64,000 bases of DNA, taken from the NCBI RefSeq assembly GCF_032085515.1, contig NZ_JASXSX010000001.1, positions 434,001 through 498,000 of the forward strand. The letters run 5' to 3'. Positions 26,291 to 35,076 of the stretch are shown here, one piece after another (the stretch's first letter is position 1; each line of letters begins with the position of its first letter). The position numbers and the translations under genes were made by a program. Below the pieces are notes generated by a model. The model was not told where the DNA came from and did no database searches. It saw nothing but the letters and a program-made list of their open reading frames with translations. This stretch comes from Gleimia hominis (GTDB lineage: Bacteria > Actinomycetota > Actinomycetes > Actinomycetales > Actinomycetaceae).

Positions 26291-27613
26291 TTAGTCAATC
26301 GCCGATGGTGTTGTTTTGTCCGCAGCGTTGCTTGAGGTGGAATCGGCTTTAGTATCCAGTGCAGCTGTCGGTTTACTTATCACTGCCGCACCGATCAGCA
26401 GCGCAATCCCGAATGCGCACACCCACAGCAGAGCGGTTGTGGACTCATTCATCACGGGGGCGTTCGCGAACAAGACAGCACGCACCCCCTCACCAGCAAA
26501 ACGCGGGGGAATCCACGGGTAAATCCAATCGCGCCAAAACCCAGGTAAGAACGGGCGCGGCAACGTCAGCGTCGACATGCCGAGCACCATGCAAAGCACT
26601 GGAACCGCCAAACCGCGTTTACCAAACAAGCCCATACCACCCACGGTAAGGCACACGAAAGCGAACGACACCACCGCCAAGAACACTGCCAACTTAGTGA
26701 ACGGCAAACTAATCCCCGTCACCCAATGCGCCAACCACACAGCGCCAAACGCCGCTATCAACGCGCCGACAGCACCGACGCACAGCTGTGCAAACGCCCT
26801 CAAGAACCTAGACGAGATCCGCCACGCCTTCAAACTAATCGTCCGCCAGGCCGCGAAACCCGTGGCGATCGACGCGATGAACGTCAGCAAAAACAACATC
26901 ACCGGGGCGATCATTGCTTTGAAACCCCACTCGGTCGGAACCTCATTCACGTACTTAATGTCAAGCGAAAACGGGGGTGCACCGGCACCAGCCTGCTGCG
27001 CGAGCTTTTGCTTAATCGCCGTGAACGCACCCGTCAAACTCTGCGCAGCAAGCGGATTCCGACCCTGATTAATCGTCACCGTCACCGCCGGGATCTGCAC
27101 CGCCTTCGGCTTCTGCGCAGCACCCATTTCGGCATTCCCAGCCGGGTTTTCGGCCGGGTCCACACCCGGCATCCCAGCCTGAGCCTTCGCTTCCGCCATG
27201 GCTTTCGCCTTCGCCGCCTCTGTTTGCGCCCTCAACACCTGGGTAGAAAGATCCTTCGGAATCCGCACCTCCGCGTAGTACCCGCTGTAATCCGCCAAGT
27301 AACTATTCTTCGGCTCGCGCAAACCAGTTTCGTGAAACTCCACCAGATCCTGGTCAGCATCCAACAGGGACTGTGCGATTTTCTCACCCACACCCACGCT
27401 CTGCCCATTTGGCGCCGCCACCTTCTGATCCGCATTCACCAGCGCCACCGGCAGATTATGAGGGTTCATACCCAACAACGGGCCCACAATCAACGCCGCA
27501 ACCAGCAGCCCCAACACGGGCGCCACCAACGCCAACAACCAGCCAAACCCCGCCGGTTTACTAGCCCGCTGCCCAACTGGCTTCTTCTTGCCAAGAAAAG
27601 ACCTGGTGCTCAC
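26291..27613 (-). CDS. YhgE/Pip-like ABC-2 family membrane protein
   Basis: 440 residues from GTG 27613 with AAAGGTG upstream. One N-terminal helix (FGWLLALVAPVLGLLVAALIVGPLLG) precedes a long extracellular region starting NLPVALVNADQKV, as in YhgE/Pip proteins. That region carries an Ala/Lys/Glu-rich coiled stretch (QTEAAKAKAMAEAKAQ). About five C-terminal helices follow (MIAPVMLFLLTFIAS onward). Members include phage-infection and secretion-associated proteins and permease-like subunits. A divergent TetR gene almost certainly regulates it. No ATPase is adjacent. Function beyond membrane export/envelope role is unknown. Confidence 0.75.
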   Translation of the reverse strand: MSTRSFLGKKKPVGQRASKPAGFGWLLALVAPVLGLLVAALIVGPLLGMNPHNLPVALVNADQKVAAPNGQSVGVGEKIAQSLLDADQDLVEFHETGLREPKNSYLADYSGYYAEVRIPKDLSTQVLRAQTEAAKAKAMAEAKAQAGMPGVDPAENPAGNAEMGAAQKPKAVQIPAVTVTINQGRNPLAAQSLTGAFTAIKQKLAQQAGAGAPPFSLDIKYVNEVPTEWGFKAMIAPVMLFLLTFIASIATGFAAWRTISLKAWRISSRFLRAFAQLCVGAVGALIAAFGAVWLAHWVTGISLPFTKLAVFLAVVSFAFVCLTVGGMGLFGKRGLAVPVLCMVLGMSTLTLPRPFLPGFWRDWIYPWIPPRFAGEGVRAVLFANAPVMNESTTALLWVCAFGIALLIGAAVISKPTAALDTKADSTSSNAADKTTPSAID

Positions 27614-27643
27614 GATCTTTCACCTTTCAATAATGCAACTGAA

Positions 27644-27661
27644 TGTACAATTAAGTGTACT
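27644..27661. promoter_or_regulatory. Spaced TGTACA/TGTACT pair upstream of the YhgE-like gene
   Basis: TGTACA (27644-27649) and TGTACT (27656-27661) are separated by six bases, 31 bp before the GTG start. The spacing is one helical turn, fitting a dimeric regulator. The link to the divergent TetR protein is a guess. Confidence 0.3.
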
Positions 27662-27776
27662 TAAACGCTACCTATCCTTAATACAATGATTCACAGATTT
27701 TTGTCGGAATAACTCACGGGCAGCCAACAAATGTGCGCAGATCCCAATGCAGATAAACAACACTGCAATAACAGTT

Positions 27777-27848
27777 CAACAACCATTTGATAGCCCGTTT
27801 CAATAACCATTTACTAGCCCGTTTCAACAACCATTTGATAGCCCGTTT
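27777..27848. repeat. Three contiguous 24-bp repeats before the TetR gene
   Basis: Units 27777-27800 and 27825-27848 are identical (CAACAACCATTTGATAGCCC then GTTT). The middle unit 27801-27824 differs at three positions. There are no spacers. The array ends 35 bp before the TetR start and lies in the divergent promoter region, so it is a likely operator array or an expansion product. Confidence 0.9.
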
Positions 27849-27883
27849 CGAATATTAGTTCGAGGGAGTTTGAGGAAGGAAAG

Positions 27884-28603
27884 ATGGCGAGGCCGCGGCA
27901 AACCAAAGACCACGTACCCGCAAACGAAAGGATCGTGGACGCGTACTGGCGTTGGGCGCAACAAGTGCCATTCTCGCAAATAACGGTGGCGCAACTACTG
28001 GTTCGTGCGCACTGCAACCGCACCACTTTCTACTACCACTTCAAAAACCTACTGGACGTACGACGCGAAGCCGAGCAGAAGTACATTCAGCAAAAATTCC
28101 AGCGGGTCCTCACCGCGTTCGCAGAAATCGAACAAGGTATCAGCATTGCTAAATCAATCCCCAAAGATCACCAAGACGTACTGCGTTACGTAGCGCTGCA
28201 ACTGCCGTCGGACGAAAAAGGAGTGCTCCGACAACTCCTGGAACAAAACGTGCAAAGCGTTTTCCAGCGCCTCCTGATTGGCCTGCCCAACGCGGACAAC
28301 AGAACCGCAAACCAAAACGGGGCCACAGGTAACCCGAACGCGGGCGAGCTGGGCCGCACGCATGGTGACACTGCAAGCAACCTCGATAACGTCAAAGATG
28401 GCACCGAAACCCCCAAAGGGAATGCGCAGCAGCAACAGATCATTGACGTGGTGCAAACCTTCATTGTCGCGGGGATGGCCGGTTTCTACAGCTCCCTTGG
28501 TGACCTGCAAATGGATGAGGTATTTGAACGCATCGAAATACTAGCCCCCATCATGGGGGCTAGTCTCGAAACCATCAAACAACTACTCACTGAGCGGCAG
28601 TAG
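27884..28603 (+). CDS. TetR-family transcriptional regulator
   Basis: 239 residues. The N-terminal helix-turn-helix reads RIVDAYWRWAQQVPFSQITVAQLLVRAHCNRTTFYYHFKNL, the usual TetR DNA-binding domain with TFYYHF. The C-terminal ligand domain is poorly conserved and holds a polar insert rich in Asn/Gly/Thr (about residues 140-185). GGAAGGA gives a good ribosome binding site at ATG 27884. Divergent from the YhgE-like membrane protein, so it probably represses that gene and itself. Its 3' end overlaps the convergent ABC-class ATPase gene by 17 bp. Confidence 0.88.
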   Translation: MARPRQTKDHVPANERIVDAYWRWAQQVPFSQITVAQLLVRAHCNRTTFYYHFKNLLDVRREAEQKYIQQKFQRVLTAFAEIEQGISIAKSIPKDHQDVLRYVALQLPSDEKGVLRQLLEQNVQSVFQRLLIGLPNADNRTANQNGATGNPNAGELGRTHGDTASNLDNVKDGTETPKGNAQQQQIIDVVQTFIVAGMAGFYSSLGDLQMDEVFERIEILAPIMGASLETIKQLLTERQ

Positions 28604-30539
28604 AATCCGCCTCAGTGTCCGCTTCAGCATCGGCACCGGTTTCAACTTCAGAAACCGGCTTCACCCTCAGGGAACGGAACCGGTTGAGCGCAGCCGCAAT
28701 ATCCACCCTGCGAGGCCGCACAAAGAACGCGGGTTTATCCCCACCACCGAGGGCATCTAAACCGTGGTTATCAACCACTTCCTCAAGCGAATCCAACGCC
28801 TGCGCCAACGTGGTGCGCCCATCAAACCCAGTGGCCCGATTCGGATCCGTCAGCGACCGGATCGCCCACGCAATCGCATTCGTCTGCCCCGAATCCACAA
28901 CCTGCTCCACGTCACCAAGCAAAATATCCTGCCGGTCAAGCGAAATCTGATCCAAACCACGCGAACGCGTCTTCGCCTTACCACCCTGCGGCTTACCCGG
29001 CTGCGGAACCCGCGCCGCCACCGGCTGCCACGCCGGCACATCATTACGCGCCCGCGGCATACTCGCCACCACCTGCTGCGCCTGCTCCGTCACGTCCTTA
29101 CACTCGTAGTGATCCATCATCAACACGGTATCGGCCACATCCAGGTAGTCACCCGAACCACCCATCACCAAAATCGTGGACACACCCGCGTTTGACAAAC
29201 CCTCAATCCGATCCACAAACGGTGTAATCGGCTCCTTATCCGCCGCCACCAGTTGGCGCATCCGTTCATCCCGAATCATGAGGTTCGTGGCGGACGTATC
29301 CTCATCAATCATCACAACGGGAGCGCCAACCTCCAACGCCTCCACAATAGACGCTGCCTGCGACGTGGAACCCGACGCGTTCTCGGTGGAAAACACCGTG
29401 GTATCCCCACCGCCAGGGAGGTCGTTAATAAACGCGGACACGTCAACCCCCGTCACCGCGCGCCCATCCGCAGCGCGGACCTTCACCGCATCCGGCAGTA
29501 AAGCCACCAGCTCCCGCCCGTCATCGGGCACGTGCGCGTACACACCGCGCTGCAACGCCCCGAGCAAAGTGGACTTACCATGGTAGCCACCACCAACAAT
29601 CAGGGTCACCCCCGGGCGGATCGCCATGCCCTCAACCGGACCAGCGAAAGGCAAATCCACACTTACCCGCAACGACTGCGGCGCCGAGAAGGCCACCGCC
29701 TCAGACATCGGCAAATCCGAAATCCCAGACCGGCGCGCCAAAACGGAACCATCCGCGACGAAACCAATCCACCCATTCTCCACCAACAAACCCTGCAAAT
29801 GCTGGTAATCCAAAAACGTTTGCACGTGCCGGCGCAACGCATCCATGTGCGGGGCAGAGTGGTCCGAAACGAAATCGAACGTATCAATAATCGCATTCGG
29901 AATCTCCACGTCCGCCAAATGCGCCATCGTGCGGCCCAAAATCGTGCGGCCCCGCGCGGGGAACTGGCACTGAAAACGCAACTCCACATCAGAGGCCGTC
30001 ACCCGCGCGTAAGAACGCTCCAAAATCTCTTGCCCACAACGCGCAATCCGCAGATCATTCACGTCCCGCGTGTGATGCGCAAAATCGCGCGCAAGGAAAT
30101 CTGCGACCGCCAAACACTTATCGGGCGTATCTAACAAATCATCTGGAATGCCCATCTGCTTCGGATCCGCAGTGGTCCGCAACTGGGACGGCGGCGCATA
30201 CGGGTCAGACTGCACGCGGTCAATATGCACGTTGAAATCCCCGTAATCATAATCACCAATCACAGACTTATACGAACCATAATTGCGGCCATCAAGCCGG
30301 TTCAGATGATCCACCAAGTCCGCGTCCGTGCCCTGGCGGCGTTCAAACTCCCGGTTCTTCCCCCGATTATCCCGGTAATTGCGGCCGCGGTTACCCCAAC
30401 GGTTCTGGCCACCGTGGTTCTGACCCCCACCGTAATTCTGGCCACCATAATTTTGGCCGCCGTGGTTCTGGCCACCATAATTCTGGCCGCCGTGGTTCTG
30501 GCCGCGCGAATGGAAATTCTTCGAACGATACTCACTCAT
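28587..30539 (-). CDS. ABC-class ATPase (DUF2791-like) with Gln/Asn/Gly-rich N-terminal region
   Basis: 650 residues from ATG 30539 (an in-frame ATG seven codons upstream is less likely; GGTGGGT lies before 30539). The body is the predicted ABC-class ATPase family: VGGGYHGKSTLLGALQRGVY is Walker A, VVMIDEDTSATNLMIRDERM is Walker B with the typical DEDTSATN, and a C-terminal part has SLTDPNRATGFDGRTTLAQALD. The N-terminal ~55 residues are GGQNH/GGQNY pentapeptide repeats followed by RNRGKNRE-type basic residues, absent from the core family and resembling RGG-like RNA-binding tails. Function of the family is not established. Convergent overlap with the TetR gene. Confidence 0.85.
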   Translation of the reverse strand: MSEYRSKNFHSRGQNHGGQNYGGQNHGGQNYGGQNYGGGQNHGGQNRWGNRGRNYRDNRGKNREFERRQGTDADLVDHLNRLDGRNYGSYKSVIGDYDYGDFNVHIDRVQSDPYAPPSQLRTTADPKQMGIPDDLLDTPDKCLAVADFLARDFAHHTRDVNDLRIARCGQEILERSYARVTASDVELRFQCQFPARGRTILGRTMAHLADVEIPNAIIDTFDFVSDHSAPHMDALRRHVQTFLDYQHLQGLLVENGWIGFVADGSVLARRSGISDLPMSEAVAFSAPQSLRVSVDLPFAGPVEGMAIRPGVTLIVGGGYHGKSTLLGALQRGVYAHVPDDGRELVALLPDAVKVRAADGRAVTGVDVSAFINDLPGGGDTTVFSTENASGSTSQAASIVEALEVGAPVVMIDEDTSATNLMIRDERMRQLVAADKEPITPFVDRIEGLSNAGVSTILVMGGSGDYLDVADTVLMMDHYECKDVTEQAQQVVASMPRARNDVPAWQPVAARVPQPGKPQGGKAKTRSRGLDQISLDRQDILLGDVEQVVDSGQTNAIAWAIRSLTDPNRATGFDGRTTLAQALDSLEEVVDNHGLDALGGGDKPAFFVRPRRVDIAAALNRFRSLRVKPVSEVETGADAEADTEADSTAAQ

Positions 30540-30620
30540 ACCCACCATTTTCGCACACATCCCAACGCAGCCAACTTCGCGATGCGCAGGCTGGTTCGAG
30601 GCGCTAGCTTGGGGCGCCAG

Positions 30621-30680
30621 TTGCCACTGCTACCGGTAAATTGCCGCTGCTACTGATAAGTTGCCACTGCTACCGGTAGA
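30621..30680. repeat. 20-bp tandem repeat x3 overlapping a gene 3' end
   Basis: Units 30621-30640, 30641-30660 and 30661-30680 follow TTGCCACTGCTACCGGTARA. The last unit contains the final codons and stop (CTA at 30670-30672, read as TAG on minus) of the downstream hydrolase gene, so the other two are copies of that gene end. The remainder of 30540-30620 shows nothing further. Confidence 0.9.
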
Positions 30681-32469
30681 TGTTTTTCGCGATCGCGGTT
30701 TGAATGCTGCGCACCATGCGTTCGTTCAACCACGACGCATCCGCGTTCCGGTACGGGTTCTTCCCCGCTGGTTTCCACTGAGGGTGGTCCAGCCCCAGCA
30801 CGGTTTGCCACATGGGAACCATCTGCCGGTGGTACGTGTGCCCCTCACCGTCCGGCGCCATCCCCGCAACCGGCAGATCCACCAGCACCTGCACCCCAGT
30901 CACCAGGCGAATCCAATTCATGTGCGGCGCCTGCCTGTCCGCCGGCGGCTCCTTCAACCAATCCGGCTGACGCGTAAACAACTGCGGGGACCACCACACC
31001 ACCGGGTCCGTAGTGTGCTGCACAAACAGGGAACGGGGGAACTCCCACTCCGGCAAATCCCGCCCATACACGTCCTTATACAAACTGTTCGTACTGGTCG
31101 CGAACCGAATGTGCTCCCCATTATTGACCACGGGCGCGGTCTCAGGGCTAGACAAATGACGCTGCTGCGTCAGCTTTCGCAACAGGCTAGACGCGTTCGG
31201 CGTGCCCGCCCACAGCGCTCCCGACGCTCCAGAAACTAATTGCTCCCCAGAATCAAACGCCGCTTGCGACCCGAGCGCCCCCAACGAGTTCCCCGTCAAA
31301 TACACCGCCGGGCGTTTATCTGGTGGCATCTGATTCACCCGGTTCATCACCGCTTTATACAGCACTTTGCCGGCAATCTTCGGACTTTCAAACTCCCACA
31401 AAAAAGCGATCGCACTAGGCACAAACGAATACTGCATCGACACAATCGCGCAGTCCCCACCCGTCAAGTACTCCACGGGTTGCATTTGCCATTCATCCAA
31501 CCAACCCGTTCCCGTGGACGTTGCCAACACCACCACCGGCCGGTTAAACGCCCCCGTACGGTCCATTTCTTTAACCGCCAGAGCCGCTCCAGCCTCCAAA
31601 TCCGGCCCCGACCCCAAATGGTTCTTCCCAACCAAACCCGCGTAAACCCGGATTGGTTCCACCGCAGACCTGCCCGTAACCTCCTCAATATCACGCGCCC
31701 GCGGGCCCGCCGCCACAAATTCCTTCCCGTACAGACCGATGTCCTCCCACCGCGACCACGACCCGGGGGAACCAGACCGGGTTACTTCTTGAGGTTGTTT
31801 CAAATCTTGAGGTACTTGCCGGTCCGTGTTTGCAGCGTAACGGTAGAACGCCTCAACAGAAGTACGAAACACAACATCGTTTGCCACAAAAATAACCAGC
31901 AAAACCACGAGGATGGTGGCGCCAAGTTGCGCTAACCACTTCGGGATGGCGCGGGGCGCGTGGCTGACAGCCCAGTGGAAAACGCCGCGGATGACCCACC
32001 AAATCCCCGCCATGGTCACGCAAAAAAGTAGTGCCACCAGGTTCGCCCACAGGAACGACACGGGGGTGAGTGCGTCCATGTGCACGTGTTTCGCAGAGAT
32101 TTCTTGGGCGCGGTAAAAACGAATCAGGGTGATGACCACCCACATTCCAGCCACGATAGCAACTAGGCGCGCCCCCCAGGTGAGCCAGCGTTCGTCGGCG
32201 GAAAAACGGATCCGAGCGGCAGACACGAGCCAGCTGCACACCCCACCTATCGCCGCGCCCAGCGCGTAACCGTAGGTAATGAGGATTCCACTGGCCACCC
32301 CTTGGAACCACCAGGTGCGGGGCAGTAAAGACGGGGAAATGGACACGACCCACATCACGGCCGCCAGCACCAACCCGGTGTTTGAAGATGGAATGAAGCG
32401 TGCAAGGCGTCCCAGCGCGAACTCCTGCAGTGTCTTCGCGTCGCCGTGCGCAGACACGCTTTGATCCAT
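30670..32469 (-). CDS. Membrane-anchored alpha/beta-hydrolase (Abhydrolase_9-like)
   Basis: 599 residues from ATG 32469 (an in-frame ATG seven codons upstream has poorer context). About five N-terminal helices, beginning TGLVLAAVMWVVSISPSLLPRTWW, precede a catalytic domain. VYAGLVG, VLATSTGTGWLDEWQ and YLTGNSLGALGSQAAF follow; the last is a GxSxG-type elbow with Ser in GNSLG. WAGTPNAS and SLFVQHTTDPVVWWSP then continue the family pattern, and a late GHTYHRQM could supply the catalytic His. Such proteins are widespread in actinobacteria with presumed esterase/lipase activity at the membrane. Substrate unknown. Confidence 0.8.
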   Translation of the reverse strand: MDQSVSAHGDAKTLQEFALGRLARFIPSSNTGLVLAAVMWVVSISPSLLPRTWWFQGVASGILITYGYALGAAIGGVCSWLVSAARIRFSADERWLTWGARLVAIVAGMWVVITLIRFYRAQEISAKHVHMDALTPVSFLWANLVALLFCVTMAGIWWVIRGVFHWAVSHAPRAIPKWLAQLGATILVVLLVIFVANDVVFRTSVEAFYRYAANTDRQVPQDLKQPQEVTRSGSPGSWSRWEDIGLYGKEFVAAGPRARDIEEVTGRSAVEPIRVYAGLVGKNHLGSGPDLEAGAALAVKEMDRTGAFNRPVVVLATSTGTGWLDEWQMQPVEYLTGGDCAIVSMQYSFVPSAIAFLWEFESPKIAGKVLYKAVMNRVNQMPPDKRPAVYLTGNSLGALGSQAAFDSGEQLVSGASGALWAGTPNASSLLRKLTQQRHLSSPETAPVVNNGEHIRFATSTNSLYKDVYGRDLPEWEFPRSLFVQHTTDPVVWWSPQLFTRQPDWLKEPPADRQAPHMNWIRLVTGVQVLVDLPVAGMAPDGEGHTYHRQMVPMWQTVLGLDHPQWKPAGKNPYRNADASWLNERMVRSIQTAIAKNIYR

Positions 32470-32752
32470 CGTTGCCACGCCCCTCATCATATTTCATCCC
32501 CCACCTTTCATCACAGGTACCCCCACCATCGCGGGCCTCTCAGTACGGTTGGCCTTTTTTCATGGCGGGTACCGCTCTCATGACGGACGCTTTTTCGCGA
32601 CGGGTACCCCTGTCAGCACGGTTGGCCTTTTCGTGACGGACACCCTTTACATCGGGTTCCCTTTTCAGAGCGATCCCGGGAGGGAGCCGCATCCGCGAAC
32701 TGGCCTGTGGATAGCCGGAGTGGTTGCACTGTGAGTGGTTACACTGGAAAGC
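32470..32752. repeat. Divergent spacer with an imperfect ~73-bp duplication
   Basis: CAGYACGGTTGGCCTTTT occurs at 32541-32558 and 32614-32631, and GACGGAC at 32582-32588 and 32635-32641. The GCGGGTACC/ACGGGTACC blocks between them fit the same duplication. The spacer separates divergent genes and should hold both promoters; none is clear. Confidence 0.6.
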
Positions 32753-34993
32753 ATGACGATTGTTGCAGCTACAGACGGATCCTCGTTAGGTAACCCCGGG
32801 CCAACCGGCTGGGCGTGGGTGGTAGATAAAGACACGTGGAGGGCAGGTGGTTTCCCCTCAGGAACAAACAATATTGGGGAACTGCATGCGGTACTTGACC
32901 TGCTAGAACAAACCCAGCACGTGGATGAACCACTGCGGATCATGGCGGATTCACAGTACGTAATCAAAGCGCTCACCCAGTGGATTCACAACTGGAAACG
33001 CAACGGGTGGCGCACCGCCTCAAAAAAACCTGTGCAGAACGCGGAACTAATCCAGCGCATTGACGCGCACTTACAACATCGTTCCGTCACATTCGAATGG
33101 GTCAAAGGACACTCTGGGAACGCGTTAAACGAAATGGCGGACCAGCGCGCGGTCGCGTGCTCAAAAGCGTACCAAGAAGGTAAACCCCCGCAGACCGGAC
33201 CGGGGTATAACCCCAGCGGATCCGCGCGGCCCCAAGCGCCCATGCAGCAGTCGGCCTCAGGCACCCAGTCACCACGCCAAGCTGCTCCAAAACAACCCAA
33301 CTCTGCGCTTAACTCGCAGCGGGCACACGCCGGCATCGATCCGCGCTCTCAGCGGGCAGGTACGGGTTTCGATCGTTACGCAAATACAAATCGCGCACAT
33401 ATAAATAGGGGAGGGAGCATGGACGCAGGATTGTTCGACCTGCCCGGCGATAAACCGGCGGGCACCCCAAACCCCGTGCGCACGGGAGCTCCCACTGAGG
33501 GCTCTACCTCAAACCCCGCGCGCACCGAGACGCCTAGCGGGCCTCCCGCGTCTAAACCTGTTCGCCCTGAGACACCTACGGAACCTCCGGCCACTAAACC
33601 TGTGCGAACCAAGGTGCCTACGGAACCTCCCGCGAATAACCCCGTGCGCACCACAGCGACTCCTCGGGAAGCGGCGCAACCTGGCCCCGTGATTTATAAG
33701 CAGCGGGGGTACTGGGTGCGGGAGCATCGTTTCCGCGTCCCCCTTGACCACAAGCATCCCGATGGGCGTCAAATAAACTTATTTGCCCGCGAAATCAGTG
33801 CGGACCGCGAGCCGAATCCCAAGCAGCCAGCGATTATCTACATGCAAGGCGGGCCAGGTGGGCGCGCTCCCCGCCCAGGTAACCCCGCCACCGGGTGGAT
33901 GGCGCACGCGCTGAAGAACCACCGGGTGATCCTCATGGACGAACGCGGCACCGGGCTTTCCACCCGCCTGGACCACCTGACGTTATCCGCATTCGACACG
34001 GTCGATGATCAAGTGGAATACGTGAAGCACTTCCGAGCCGACCAGATCGTGTGGGACGCAGAGTTCCTCCGCCACCAGATCAACGATGGGCACCCGTGGA
34101 AGTCCCTTGGGCAGTCGTATGGCGGGTTCATTAACACCACTTATTTATCGATTGCGCCTGAGGGATTGTCGGAGGTGTACTTCACCGGTGGCCTACCCGG
34201 CCTGGTGGATATTGACACGATCTACCAGTTGACCTACCAGCGCACCGCGGCGCGCAACCGCGTGTACTTTGACCGTTACCCGCGGGACGCGCAAACCCTC
34301 AAGAATGTGCTAAAACACCTGCGGGACACGGAAGAAACCCTACCTACCGGAGAGCGCCTGACGGGCCGGCGGTTACGCATGCTGGGCATGAACCTGGGTG
34401 GTGACGCCGGGTTCGACCAGTTGCATTACTTTTTTGAGGACCCGTTCGTCACGGTGCGGGGAACCAAGCGGCTCAACACGCAGTTCTTAGACATGGTGTG
34501 GCGCAACGTGTCCATGGGGGACAACCCGATGTACGGCCTGCTGCACGAAACGATTTACGCGGGAACCACCCCTAAACTAGCTGGTCAGGCAACAAACTGG
34601 GGGGCGTGGCGCCTAGTGAAAGACGGGAACCTCCCCGGATTTGAACCCGAACCGGACCTGCAGAGCAGCGACCCGATCTACCTCACGGGGGAGCACATTT
34701 ACCCCTGGTTGTTCGACGAAGACCCCGCGCTCGTACCAATGCGAAACCTGGCGCACCGGCTTGCCTCCTTCACGGATTGGCCCACTCTTTATGATCCTGA
34801 GGTTCTACAAAGCAACGACCGGCCGTGCGCCGGAGCCGTGTACTTAGAGGACATGTTTGTGCCCGTGGAGTTGTCGCGCGAAACCGCTCGCTGCGCGAAC
34901 GTGCGCACGTGGGTGACGAACGAATATCAGCACGACGGCATCCGAGCCGGCAGCGGAGTACTGAAACACCTCATGGAACTAGCGCACCGGTAA
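32753..34993 (+). CDS. RNase HI fused to a proline-iminopeptidase-like alpha/beta hydrolase
   Basis: 746 residues. Residues 1-140 are RNase HI with every catalytic position present: D8 (TDGSSLGNPG), E43 (NNIGELHAV), D66 (MADSQYV), H120 (VKGHSGN) and D130 (NEMADQRA). A ~200-residue disordered linker with repeated PVRT...PTEPPA units follows. The C-terminal S33-type peptidase has the oxyanion MQGGPGGRAPRPG (~365), nucleophile GQSYGG (~454), and late Asp/His in LEDMFVP (~698) and EYQHDG (~726). ATG 32753 follows GGAAAG. An internal ATG at 33419, in frame behind GGGGAGGGAG, could start a separate peptidase. R-loop/primer RNA removal and peptide N-terminal proline removal are otherwise unrelated roles. 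Confidence 0.85.
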   Translation: MTIVAATDGSSLGNPGPTGWAWVVDKDTWRAGGFPSGTNNIGELHAVLDLLEQTQHVDEPLRIMADSQYVIKALTQWIHNWKRNGWRTASKKPVQNAELIQRIDAHLQHRSVTFEWVKGHSGNALNEMADQRAVACSKAYQEGKPPQTGPGYNPSGSARPQAPMQQSASGTQSPRQAAPKQPNSALNSQRAHAGIDPRSQRAGTGFDRYANTNRAHINRGGSMDAGLFDLPGDKPAGTPNPVRTGAPTEGSTSNPARTETPSGPPASKPVRPETPTEPPATKPVRTKVPTEPPANNPVRTTATPREAAQPGPVIYKQRGYWVREHRFRVPLDHKHPDGRQINLFAREISADREPNPKQPAIIYMQGGPGGRAPRPGNPATGWMAHALKNHRVILMDERGTGLSTRLDHLTLSAFDTVDDQVEYVKHFRADQIVWDAEFLRHQINDGHPWKSLGQSYGGFINTTYLSIAPEGLSEVYFTGGLPGLVDIDTIYQLTYQRTAARNRVYFDRYPRDAQTLKNVLKHLRDTEETLPTGERLTGRRLRMLGMNLGGDAGFDQLHYFFEDPFVTVRGTKRLNTQFLDMVWRNVSMGDNPMYGLLHETIYAGTTPKLAGQATNWGAWRLVKDGNLPGFEPEPDLQSSDPIYLTGEHIYPWLFDEDPALVPMRNLAHRLASFTDWPTLYDPEVLQSNDRPCAGAVYLEDMFVPVELSRETARCANVRTWVTNEYQHDGIRAGSGVLKHLMELAHR

Positions 34994-35076
34994 CCACAGC
35001 GAGGTGAGTGTGGAGTTTTCCACCGCTTAGCCAAACGGGTTGTATGTGGCAAAGGGAGGCGGGATAATAGGGGGTT

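Noticed and set aside
27777..27848. 24-bp repeats as a CRISPR remnant
   Set aside because: Units are directly adjacent with no spacers, and no cas genes are present.
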